Assembly (NCBI GenBank): GCA_965230525.1
Contig: OZ246008.1
Coordinates: 434,001 to 498,000 of the forward strand
Length of the DNA stretch: 64,000 nt
Source of the DNA: GCA-002733465 sp965230525
Lineage (GTDB): Bacteria > Pseudomonadota > Gammaproteobacteria > Enterobacterales > Kangiellaceae
Reading direction: 5' to 3'
The notes under the pieces were generated by a model. The model was not told where the DNA came from. It saw nothing but the letters and a program-made list of their open reading frames with translations, and did not search any database. Shown here piece by piece: positions 54,513-62,970 of this stretch; within the stretch, counting starts at the first letter, position 1; every line of letters begins with the position of its first letter. The translations under genes were made by a program, and so were the position numbers.

Positions 54513-55181
54513 TCATACCCGCAAATGATGATGCAGTAACCCCTGGGTAAATTTAGCTCGTAAGTAGAATCCCCGAGGTAACGTCTGCCCGCTCTCACCT
54601 TGATCATCAACCACTTGAGTCAATACTCTCGAATTGGCCGCCTTGGGTCTCACTTGCAACACATCACCAAACTTTGCATTAAGTTGATGAACTTTACCGA
54701 CAGAAATTAGCGCCATGGCGTCTTCCCAATCTTGCCGTATCAGCGCTTCTTGTTGGGCGTTCATTTGCCAAAGAAACGGGCTGGCAATAACCGATTGATG
54801 AATCGGCGCGCCCGGTTGTTGCGCAATAGGCACCCAGAGCACTTGTTTTAGCTTATGAAATACCGCACTTTCGCGCCACTGAACCGCTAAATTATTGTGC
54901 AAATTTACCACGCATACATAGGTTGATTCCTGCACTTTTCCAGCAAAATCAATCGGGATAGTTTTTAGTTCAATATCTAACAGGGAAAAGTCAGGGCGAG
55001 ATTCATTACCGGCATCCGCGCCAAGGCAGCGCTCGATAAACTGACCTTGCCAGCCTTTTTGAATGCGCAAGTCTTGAGGAATACTGGCCTCAAAACGTTG
55101 CGCCAATTCGCCCAAAGTTTTACCGGCAATATCATCAATTCGTTGTCTAAGCTGCTCTATGGAAGACGGAGGGGAAAGCAT
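54513..55181 (-). CDS. mutH: DNA mismatch repair endonuclease MutH
   Basis: A 222-residue MutH, the sequence-specific nickase of methyl-directed repair at hemimethylated GATC. It matches the family at TLGELAQRF, WQGQFIERCLGA, DFSLLDIELKTIP (active-site Asp, Glu, Lys), HKLKQVLWVPIAQ and LQVRPKAANSR. An in-frame ATG gives MLSPPSSIEQ, aligned with the E. coli start region; the frame stays open a further 117 codons upstream, antisense to rppH, but that part is not conserved. Divergent from rppH, as in E. coli. Confidence 0.94.
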   Translation of the reverse strand: MLSPPSSIEQLRQRIDDIAGKTLGELAQRFEASIPQDLRIQKGWQGQFIERCLGADAGNESRPDFSLLDIELKTIPIDFAGKVQESTYVCVVNLHNNLAVQWRESAVFHKLKQVLWVPIAQQPGAPIHQSVIASPFLWQMNAQQEALIRQDWEDAMALISVGKVHQLNAKFGDVLQVRPKAANSRVLTQVVDDQGESGQTLPRGFYLRAKFTQGLLHHHLRV

Positions 55182-55317
55182 TTGATCGGCAAAAAATAGG
55201 TCAAGTAAGCAATCATTAAATTCTATCGGTTTAGCAAAATTAATACCAAAGAAATTTGCCGAATACCCAATTGTGTGGTTGAATAAGTAATAGAAAAAAT
55301 TTATTTGGTAACCATAA

Positions 55318-55863
55318 GTGATTGATTCAGAGGGATTTCGATCCAATGTCGGCATCATCGTATGCAACGACTTTGGGAATCTGCTTTGGACCAGACGCAT
55401 AGGGCAAAACTCTTGGCAATTCGCGCAAGGCGGTGTTGACCCAGGAGAGTCAGCTGAACAAGCGATGTTCAGAGAACTCAACGAAGAGTTGGGGCTGGCG
55501 CGCAAAGACGTGAGAATATTGGGCTCCACCAAAGAGTGGTTAAAGTATCGATTGCCTAACCGCTATATTCGACAAGGAAGCGTGCCACTATGTATAGGTC
55601 AAAAGCAAAAATGGTTCATGCTGCGACTTACCAGCCATGAATCTGCAATACATTTTGATGCAACAGGCCATCCAGAGTTTGACCATTTTATGTGGGTCAA
55701 CTATTGGTATCCACTTCGGCAAGTCATTGCGTTTAAGCGAGATGTTTATCGACAAGCGTTGGTTGAGCTGATGCCTTTTGTCATTGAACAACAAGCACGC
55801 CAGCGTAAAAAGCGCAAACGACCCCACCGAAACCATAAAAGAAAAGGTGAATCAAACGAATAG
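55318..55863 (+). CDS. rppH: RNA pyrophosphohydrolase RppH
   Basis: A 181-residue Nudix hydrolase that removes pyrophosphate from 5' ends of mRNA and starts decay. The Nudix box is GGVDPGESAEQAMFRELNEE. The N-terminal EGFRSNVGIIVCNDFGNLLW and basic tail are RppH-like. GTG start. It is followed by ptsP after 23 bp, matching the E. coli order. Confidence 0.96.
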   Translation: MIDSEGFRSNVGIIVCNDFGNLLWTRRIGQNSWQFAQGGVDPGESAEQAMFRELNEELGLARKDVRILGSTKEWLKYRLPNRYIRQGSVPLCIGQKQKWFMLRLTSHESAIHFDATGHPEFDHFMWVNYWYPLRQVIAFKRDVYRQALVELMPFVIEQQARQRKKRKRPHRNHKRKGESNE

Positions 55864-55886
55864 TTGATTGAGGAGGGGGAAGTCGC

Positions 55887-58178
55887 TTGACGAGCAAACT
55901 GTCTAGAATTACCCAAGCTGTGCGGTTGGCTGAAAACCAACAGCAAGCTTTAAACATCATCGTTAACAGTGTTTGCGATATGTTAGAGGTAGAAGTTTGT
56001 ACCATTTATCTTGCCGACTATGAACTCAACCAATTCGTTTTAATGGCCGCTAGTGGCCTTGATCAAAGTCTTTTGGGTCAACTAACCATCGACTTTGATG
56101 ATGGCTTAGTCGGCATGGTGGGCCAGCGCGAAGAACCCATTCAATTAACTACCGAGCTGCTAAATCGTCGCAGTCTTCAAACACCACCTTTCGGCCAATC
56201 CGAACTCGCAGCCAGCAGCCTTGGAAAACTCTCCGCTTATTTGGGTGTGCCGATTATTCACCAACGAAAAGTGTTAGGCGTTTTATCCATTCAACAGCAG
56301 TACGAACGCCGGTTTGAGATTGACGAAGAGACCTTTTTAATCACCTTAGCGACGCAAATTTCTTCTATGATTGCAGATAGCGAGAATGACGCGATAATCG
56401 ATGATCAACGTGATCACTTGGTGCGCTGTATTAGTGGCAGCGCGGCCTCTAGTGGTGTTGTCATTGGCAAAGTGAAAGTGGTTTTTCCAAGCCTTGATAT
56501 CAACACCATCCCTAATCGAAAAACTGATGATATAAAAATGGAGTTACGCTCTCTTAAAAAGGCGGTTCGTCGTACCCATTTACAACTTGAGAAAATGTCT
56601 AACCGTATGAAGGGCTTGGTTTCCGACCAAGAACGGTCGTTATTTGATGCTTACCAACAAATTTTGGGCTCAGCAGGAATAGAACAGGAGGTTGAACAAC
56701 AAATAAAACGTGGTTACTGGGCACCCTATGCATTGAAACTGGTCATTTCGGAACATTTGAAAGCGTTTAAATCAATGGAAGATGCCTACCTGAGAGAACG
56801 TGCCCATGACATCGAGGACTTGGCTAACCGAGTACTTGGCAATTTGCTGCGTCGAGACTCGCGAAAAATCCATGCCGAACCGGGCACGGTATTAGTCACG
56901 GAATCAATCAGTGCATCAATGATTGCCGAGCTACCCACCGACAACATCGCTGCCATTGTCACCTTAAAAGGTTCCGCCACCTCACATGCCGCGATTTTGA
57001 CCAAAGCACTCGGGATCCCGGCCATTATGGGTCTTGATCCTTGTCAAATTAATCGGCTCGAAGGTAAAACAGTGATAGTGGACGGCTACAACGGGCAAAT
57101 TTTTGTGTCCCCACATCAAACCTTAATTCGGCAATTTGATCGACTGATCAATGAAGAGCATGCGTTTCATCAAGAGCTAGAAAAACAAACCCGCTCGCCC
57201 AATAAGACTTTGGATGGGACCCCCATTTCGATGATGGCCAATACTTCTCACCCGATGGATTATGAAAAAGCACGACACTCTGGCGCCAATGGTATTGGGC
57301 TTTTTCGAACCGAAATTCCGTTTATGGACCATCAACAATTTCCTTCCGAGAAAGAACAAATTGGCAACTATCAACAAGTGTTAAAAGGTTTCGACGGTTT
57401 ACCTGTAACCATTCGCACACTCGACATTGGCGGCGATAAGCAGCTTCCTTACTTTAAAATTGAGGAAGATAATCCCTTCTTGGGCTGGCGAGGTATTCGA
57501 GTCACTCTCGATCACCCAGAAATATTTTTAGTTCAACTCAGAGCCATTTTGCGAGCTAGCTTTAATACCCAAAACCTAAGAATTGCCATTCCCATGATCG
57601 CAACCGTGTCGGAATTAGATGAATCACTGAGGTTGCTAGAACAAGCTTATGCTGAAGTAGAAAAAGAGACACAAGATATACCGGGACAATTACACCGTCC
57701 TAAAGTCGGCATTATTGTCGAAGTACCCTCTGTGGTGTTTCAGCTAAAAGCCATTATCAAGCGGGTCGACTTTGTTTCGGTTGGCACCAATGATTTAATC
57801 CAATATCTATTAGCCGTTGATCGCAATAATCTGAGATTAAGAAATTTGTACAGTCACTTTCAACCCTCCGTTTTGAAAATACTTAAAATGGTGATCGATC
57901 AATGCAAAGACGAACAGGTTGAAGTACAAGTTTGCGGTGAAATGGCTTCCGATCCTTTGGCGGCGATTGTTTTAGTGGGCATGGGTTTCCGCGAGTTAAG
58001 TATGAACGCGGGTGCGATAGCCAAAGTCAAACATGCGATCAGTCGATTTGAGTGTTCAGAACTCGAACAACTTGCCGCTGAAATTTTGCAGTTTGAAACC
58101 GAACCTAAAGTAAGATCGGCACTAATCGAAACCATGGAAGCAAAAGGGCTGAGTGGTTTAATTAGAGCGGGAAATTAA
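55887..58178 (+). CDS. ptsP: Nitrogen-PTS enzyme I (PtsP)
   Basis: A 763-residue EI-Ntr: an N-terminal GAF domain (about 1-160), the phosphohistidine domain (GSATSHAAILTKALG; His is the phospho-site) and the C-terminal PEP-binding TIM barrel (GIGLFRTEIPFMD, TIRTLDIGGDKQ, VCGEMASDPLAA). It passes phosphate from PEP to NPr and EIIA-Ntr and helps tune potassium and nitrogen metabolism. TTG start with a very strong GAGGAGG nearby. Standard position after rppH. Confidence 0.95.
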   Translation: MTSKLSRITQAVRLAENQQQALNIIVNSVCDMLEVEVCTIYLADYELNQFVLMAASGLDQSLLGQLTIDFDDGLVGMVGQREEPIQLTTELLNRRSLQTPPFGQSELAASSLGKLSAYLGVPIIHQRKVLGVLSIQQQYERRFEIDEETFLITLATQISSMIADSENDAIIDDQRDHLVRCISGSAASSGVVIGKVKVVFPSLDINTIPNRKTDDIKMELRSLKKAVRRTHLQLEKMSNRMKGLVSDQERSLFDAYQQILGSAGIEQEVEQQIKRGYWAPYALKLVISEHLKAFKSMEDAYLRERAHDIEDLANRVLGNLLRRDSRKIHAEPGTVLVTESISASMIAELPTDNIAAIVTLKGSATSHAAILTKALGIPAIMGLDPCQINRLEGKTVIVDGYNGQIFVSPHQTLIRQFDRLINEEHAFHQELEKQTRSPNKTLDGTPISMMANTSHPMDYEKARHSGANGIGLFRTEIPFMDHQQFPSEKEQIGNYQQVLKGFDGLPVTIRTLDIGGDKQLPYFKIEEDNPFLGWRGIRVTLDHPEIFLVQLRAILRASFNTQNLRIAIPMIATVSELDESLRLLEQAYAEVEKETQDIPGQLHRPKVGIIVEVPSVVFQLKAIIKRVDFVSVGTNDLIQYLLAVDRNNLRLRNLYSHFQPSVLKILKMVIDQCKDEQVEVQVCGEMASDPLAAIVLVGMGFRELSMNAGAIAKVKHAISRFECSELEQLAAEILQFETEPKVRSALIETMEAKGLSGLIRAGN

Positions 58179-58267
58179 TCGCTACTCCGGTTATTATCAT
58201 ACCTTTGTTTCTATCACTCCATTTTATCGGTATAAATTTCTATGCGTGCGCACAGTAAGGCTCTCCC

Positions 58268-59074
58268 TTGGAAATTTGGTTAGTTTTTGCCCTAACCGGA
58301 CTGGCTGCGGGTTTTATGGCGGGGCTGCTTGGTATTGGCGGTGGTTTTGTGGTGGTGCCTTTACTGCTCTTAGTATTGCCACACGTTGGTATTCCACTGG
58401 CAGAGGCGGGCTATTTTGCTATCGGTACTTCTCTCGCATGCATCTGTGTAACGGCTTTATCATCGGCTTATTCACATCATCGTCGGGACGCTATTGCCTG
58501 GCAATTATGGCAACCATTAACGCCGGGCTTAATTCTGGGTTCGATGCTGGGGACCTATTTTGCTGCTTTATTGGCCGGTCCGGTCTTAGTCGTATTGTTT
58601 GTGTTAGGCGCGCTTATCACTGCAGCTTATCTTTTGTCGGGACATCGCGCTCAAAATGCCAATTCCCCTAATAGCCCATGGATGCTGTTTGCTTACGCTC
58701 AATTCACCGGGGCGATCTCGGCGCTGATCGGTATTGGCGGTGGCTCTGTATTGGTTCCGTTTTTAGTTTATCGCGGCGTGACCATGGTAAAGGCCGTTGC
58801 AACCGCAGCAGCCTGCGGTTTTCCGATCGCGCTGGTCGCAACCATTGGCTATATTTATGCAGGTTGGCATGAATCACAACCAATCCAGTTTGCAGTGGGT
58901 TATGTTTATCTACCGGCATGGCTCGGTATAACTCTATTTTCGAGTTTAGCAGCACCGCTCGGCGCAAAACTCGCCCATCACATTCAAGAAATTTGGTTGA
59001 AAAGGGTTTTCGCCTTATTTTTAATTTTCACCAGCGCGCAAATCATTTATAGTCAATGGTTTTCAGCAGCATAG
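58268..59074 (+). CDS. TauE/SafE-family sulfite/anion exporter
   Basis: A 268-residue membrane protein with eight hydrophobic helices and two glycine-rich repeats (MAGLLGIGGGFVVVPLLLL; ALIGIGGGSVLVPFLVYR), the TauE/SafE duplication. It is inserted between ptsP and lgt, a position seen in various gamma-proteobacteria. TTG start. Substrate is unproven. Confidence 0.88.
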   Translation: MEIWLVFALTGLAAGFMAGLLGIGGGFVVVPLLLLVLPHVGIPLAEAGYFAIGTSLACICVTALSSAYSHHRRDAIAWQLWQPLTPGLILGSMLGTYFAALLAGPVLVVLFVLGALITAAYLLSGHRAQNANSPNSPWMLFAYAQFTGAISALIGIGGGSVLVPFLVYRGVTMVKAVATAAACGFPIALVATIGYIYAGWHESQPIQFAVGYVYLPAWLGITLFSSLAAPLGAKLAHHIQEIWLKRVFALFLIFTSAQIIYSQWFSAA

Positions 59075-59086
59075 AATAGTCCCCTC

Positions 59087-59896
59087 ATGGAATTTCCCAT
59101 AATCGACCCCGTCATTTTTCAAATCTACGGCCCAATTGGCCTTAATTGGTATGGATTAACCTATTTGGCAGGATTCGCCGGTGCCTGGCTTTTGGGTACT
59201 TATCGCGCGAAACAACCGCATGCTCCGTTTACCCCCGAGCAAGTCAGTGATTTCTTGTTTTATGCCTTTTTAGGTGTGGTTATTGGTGGTCGTGTTGGCT
59301 ACGTGCTGTTCTATAATTTTGGCCAGTGGATTGACGATCCGCTGTATCTTTTTAAAATCTACGACGGTGGGATGTCGTTTCATGGCGGATTACTTGGCGT
59401 GATTGCATCATTTGGGTATTTTGCTCGAAAAACCGGAAATACGTTTTTCACGGTTGCGGACTTTTTTGCTCCGATGGCGCCAATTGGTTTAGCAACCGGT
59501 CGGATTGGTAATTTTATAAATGGCGAACTTTGGGGAAAGCCTGCTAACCCTGAATCTGTGCCATGGGCAATGGTTTTTCCAAGCGCCCCAGGTGGTTTAG
59601 AAAACGGTGTACACCGTCATCCATCGCAACTTTATGAATTTGCTCTGGAAGGCGTAGTTCTCTTTTTTATACTTTATTTCTTTAGTAAAAAGCCAAGACC
59701 GGCGATGTCGGTTAGCGGATTGTTTTTGTTAGGTTATGGAAGCTTCCGCTTTATTGTAGAATATTGGCGAGAGCCGGATGACCATTTGCGCGCCATGGCA
59801 GAATACATTTCCATGGGACAGCTTCTGTCATTGCCTATGATTATTGGTGGCATAGCCATGATCATTTGGGCTTATAAGAAACATCCGATAAAGTAA
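59087..59896 (+). CDS. lgt: Prolipoprotein diacylglyceryl transferase
   Basis: A 269-residue inner-membrane enzyme that attaches diacylglyceryl to the lipobox Cys of preprolipoproteins. Conserved GGRVGYVLFYN, YDGGMSFHGGLLG, GRIGNFINGELWGKP (Lgt signature) and HPSQLYEF are present. Seven transmembrane segments. Lies 12 bp after the TauE gene. Confidence 0.96.
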   Translation: MEFPIIDPVIFQIYGPIGLNWYGLTYLAGFAGAWLLGTYRAKQPHAPFTPEQVSDFLFYAFLGVVIGGRVGYVLFYNFGQWIDDPLYLFKIYDGGMSFHGGLLGVIASFGYFARKTGNTFFTVADFFAPMAPIGLATGRIGNFINGELWGKPANPESVPWAMVFPSAPGGLENGVHRHPSQLYEFALEGVVLFFILYFFSKKPRPAMSVSGLFLLGYGSFRFIVEYWREPDDHLRAMAEYISMGQLLSLPMIIGGIAMIIWAYKKHPIK

Positions 59897-59937
59897 CTTC
59901 AGCACTTTAAATTAGAACGTTAAACAGGATCAAATCA

Positions 59938-60732
59938 GTGAAACAATACTTAGATATGCTTCAACATGTGTTGGATAACGGTGAAGATAAAGGTGATAGA
60001 ACCGGCACGGGTACTCGCAGTGTGTTTGGTTATCAAATGCGATTTGATCTGCAACAGGGCTTCCCATTAACCACCACTAAAAAATTGCACTTGCGTTCAA
60101 TCATGATCGAACTATTGTGGTTTTTAAACGGTGATACCAACATCAAATTCTTAAAAGATAATGGCGTCAGAATTTGGGATGAATGGGCTGACGAGAATGG
60201 TGACTTAGGACCGGTTTATGGAGAACAATGGCGGCGCTGGAAAAAGCCCGACGGTGGCACAGTGGATCAAATCCAAAATGTCGTGGATACCATTAAAACC
60301 AATCCAAACAGTCGACGAATTTTAGTGGTTGCCTACAATCCCGGTGTTGCCGATGAAATGGCACTGCCACCTTGCCATTCACTGTTTCAATTTTACGTCG
60401 CCAACGGCAAACTATCTTGCCAATTATACCAGCGAAGTTGTGATATCTTTTTAGGCGTGCCGTTTAATATTGCATCCTACGCGCTGCTCACCCATATGAT
60501 CGCCCAGCAATGTGATTTAGATGTTGGCGAATTCATTTGGAGCGGTGGCGATGTGCATTTGTATTCCAACCATTTCGAACAAGCTAAAGAACAACTCTCG
60601 CGTGATCCCTTACCGCTGCCAAAATTAAAAATCAAGCGCAAGCCAGCCGATCTGTTTAGCTATGAGTATGAAGATTTTGAGATTGTAGACTACCAAGCGC
60701 ATCCGAATATCAAAGCGCCAATTGCGGTTTAG
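59938..60732 (+). CDS. thyA: Thymidylate synthase
   Basis: A 264-residue ThyA, length equal to E. coli. GDRTGTGTRSVFG opens it; PPCHSLFQFYV holds the nucleophile Cys; QLYQRSCDIFLGVPFNI is the folate/substrate signature. It methylates dUMP to dTMP. GTG start, with AGGA near it. Ends before a bidirectional terminator. Confidence 0.97.
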   Translation: MKQYLDMLQHVLDNGEDKGDRTGTGTRSVFGYQMRFDLQQGFPLTTTKKLHLRSIMIELLWFLNGDTNIKFLKDNGVRIWDEWADENGDLGPVYGEQWRRWKKPDGGTVDQIQNVVDTIKTNPNSRRILVVAYNPGVADEMALPPCHSLFQFYVANGKLSCQLYQRSCDIFLGVPFNIASYALLTHMIAQQCDLDVGEFIWSGGDVHLYSNHFEQAKEQLSRDPLPLPKLKIKRKPADLFSYEYEDFEIVDYQAHPNIKAPIAV

Positions 60733-60787
60733 TGATTCGACTATTAATCAAAAAATTGCACTCAGCTTGCTCGGCTTAAGAAATAGA

Positions 60788-60826
60788 TGACAAAAACAAC
60801 GACTAAATTTATCGCTGTTTTTGTCA
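60788..60826. terminator. Bidirectional terminator between thyA and proC
   Basis: TGACAAAAACA and TGTTTTTGTCA form a perfect 11-bp stem extended by CGA/TCG across one mismatch, with a 9-base loop. A and T runs lie within the arms, so it can work for both convergent genes. Confidence 0.75.
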
Positions 60827-60849
60827 GTTATACATCAAGTTACCACCGA

Positions 60850-61719
60850 CTAATAGTTCGAAACTTTGTTAGCCGCAGCCTGCATCGCCTGATCAACCAC
60901 CAACGAAATATCATTTTCTAAGAATGACTGAATGGCTTGATGAGTGGTGCCATTAGGAGAAGTGACTTGGTCACGCAGTTCGGCTACATTTTGGTCTGAA
61001 TTAAACGCCATAGTGAGTGCTCCCAAACCAGATTGCAAAACGGATTTTTCAGCTTGTTGCTGAGACAATCCCATTTTTTTAGCTGACTCAATCATAGCCT
61101 CCAAGAATAAGAAAAAGTAAGCGGGCGAACTTCCTGCGGCGGCCACCAGTGGCGCCATTTGCGTTTCATCATCTAGCCAAACCGCTTCGCCAATCTCACT
61201 AAAAATAGCATTGATAAGTTGCTGATCGCTTTGTTCACAGTTTGCAGCAGCCACTAAGCCAGTGACTCCTTGACGAACCGAGCAGGGTAAATTAGGCATT
61301 GCCGCAACCACTTTGCAATCACTTTCAAAATAACTTTGTAATTTTGCAATTGAGACACCCGCAGCAACACTGATAAACAACTTGCGGTTGATATCGGCCT
61401 TTGCATCAGGCTTGACCTCAGATTCTAAAGTTGACTTGAGTGTTGAATTAATTTCTTTGACAACCGTTTCAACTAAATTAGGTTTGACCGCAATGACAAT
61501 TACATCGGCAAAGTTTAATGAATCTGAGTTGTCACTTGAAACATGAATTTTCAGCTGTTGGCTGATCGCCTTTCTGGTCTTTTCAGTCGGCGCGCAGGCG
61601 AGTATGTTTTCTGGTTTAAATCCGGCCGCTAGTAAGCCTGTGATGATTGAGCGAGCCATATTGCCCGCACCGACAAAGGCAATTTTTTTCAATCGAACAT
61701 CCGTATTAATTAATTCCAA
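60850..61719 (-). CDS. proC: Pyrroline-5-carboxylate reductase
   Basis: A 289-residue ProC, which makes proline from pyrroline-5-carboxylate. Rossmann motif FVGAGNMARSIITGLL, VVAAMPNLPCSVRQGVTGLV and the C-terminal signature VTSPNGTTHQAI with active-site helix SSPAYFFLFLEAM. TTG start three bases after the proA stop, with GAGGG upstream; a second TTG ten codons later (giving MKKIAFVGAG) would look more like other ProC starts. Confidence 0.93.
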   Translation of the reverse strand: MELINTDVRLKKIAFVGAGNMARSIITGLLAAGFKPENILACAPTEKTRKAISQQLKIHVSSDNSDSLNFADVIVIAVKPNLVETVVKEINSTLKSTLESEVKPDAKADINRKLFISVAAGVSIAKLQSYFESDCKVVAAMPNLPCSVRQGVTGLVAAANCEQSDQQLINAIFSEIGEAVWLDDETQMAPLVAAAGSSPAYFFLFLEAMIESAKKMGLSQQQAEKSVLQSGLGALTMAFNSDQNVAELRDQVTSPNGTTHQAIQSFLENDISLVVDQAMQAAANKVSNY

Positions 61720-61722
61720 ACC

Positions 61723-62970
61723 TTATGCCCTCACCTGTCCGTTACCTTTTACTAGAAATTTTTCGGTAGTAAGCGATTCGATTCCCATTGGTCCATAGGC
61801 ATGTAGCTTGGTGGTCGCTATGCCAATTTCCGCACCTAGGCCAAGTTGTGAGCCATCAGAAAAACGTGATGATGCGTTGACCATAACCACTGAGGCATCC
61901 ACTACTCGTTGAAACAATTCGCCCACCTGTGCATCTTCGGTACAGATGACTTCGGTGTGGTTGCTACCAAATTGATCAATGTGACTTACCGCTTGCTGAA
62001 AATCATCAACCACTCTAACGGCAATTTCTAAGCTCAAGTATTCTTCGCCAAATTTATCCAGTGCTAGCTCTTCAGCTTGGTCAAAATAGTTTACACTGTT
62101 TGCACAGGCATTCACCTTAACGCCAAATGCCTTGAATCGCTCCGCAACAATCGTTAGAAAATCCTTTGCGATTGCTTTATGAACGAGCAAACCTTCGAGC
62201 GCGTTACAAACACCCGTTCGTTGCGTTTTACCATTAAGCAATAGCTTTAGTGCTTTATCAAAATCTGCTGCTTTATCGACATACAAGTGACAAACCCCTT
62301 TGTAATGTTGAATAACAGGAATTTGACTGTTCTCGCTAACAAAATTAATCAAACCTTCGCCGCCTCGAGGTATCACCAAATCAATGTAATCTTTTAGTCG
62401 TAAAAGTTGTTTTAATAATCCGCGATCAGGATCGGAAATAACCGTAATAATATCTTCTGGCAGTTGATTTTGTTTTAACACCATACGTAGAACATTTGCG
62501 ATCGCTAGACTGCTAAGTGACGCTTCTTTTCCGCCCCGCAGTAAAACACTATTACCCGACTTGATACAAAGTCCAGCAGCATCAGCGGTTACGTTAGGAC
62601 GAGCCTCATAAATCATACAAATAACCCCCAAAGGGATCCGCATCTTGGCTATTTCTAATCCATTAGGACGGGTATTTTTATCTTTTAAGGTTCCAACAAC
62701 ATCAGGTAGATCCGCAACCGTTTCTAACCCTACCGCCATATCTTCGATCCGTTGTTCATTTAGCAGTAGGCGATCAACCATTGCCTCTTCTAGTCCGCTT
62801 AACTCTGCAAACTTAATATCATTACTGTTAGCTTTGAGAATTTCCTCTTGATTTTCTCTAAGTGCATTAGCCATCTCGCGCAATAATTTTGCTTTGGTTT
62901 CTGCGCTTTGAATAGCCATAATTTTTGCCGCTTGTGCAGCTTGGTTTGCCAGTTCTGTTATCGAATTCAT
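61723..62970 (-). CDS. proA: Glutamate-5-semialdehyde dehydrogenase
   Basis: A 415-residue ProA (gamma-glutamyl phosphate reductase). Catalytic Cys in TQRTGVCNALEG, plus GVICMIYEARPNVTADAAGL and VNASSRFSDGSQLGLGAEIGI signatures. Its ATG overlaps the proB stop by 4 bp, so translation is coupled. Confidence 0.96.
   Translation of the reverse strand: MNSITELANQAAQAAKIMAIQSAETKAKLLREMANALRENQEEILKANSNDIKFAELSGLEEAMVDRLLLNEQRIEDMAVGLETVADLPDVVGTLKDKNTRPNGLEIAKMRIPLGVICMIYEARPNVTADAAGLCIKSGNSVLLRGGKEASLSSLAIANVLRMVLKQNQLPEDIITVISDPDRGLLKQLLRLKDYIDLVIPRGGEGLINFVSENSQIPVIQHYKGVCHLYVDKAADFDKALKLLLNGKTQRTGVCNALEGLLVHKAIAKDFLTIVAERFKAFGVKVNACANSVNYFDQAEELALDKFGEEYLSLEIAVRVVDDFQQAVSHIDQFGSNHTEVICTEDAQVGELFQRVVDASVVMVNASSRFSDGSQLGLGAEIGIATTKLHAYGPMGIESLTTEKFLVKGNGQVRA

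Noticed and set aside
54513..55532. A 339-residue MutH starting inside rppH
   Set aside because: MutH proteins are about 220-230 residues and similarity begins at the internal Met at 55181.
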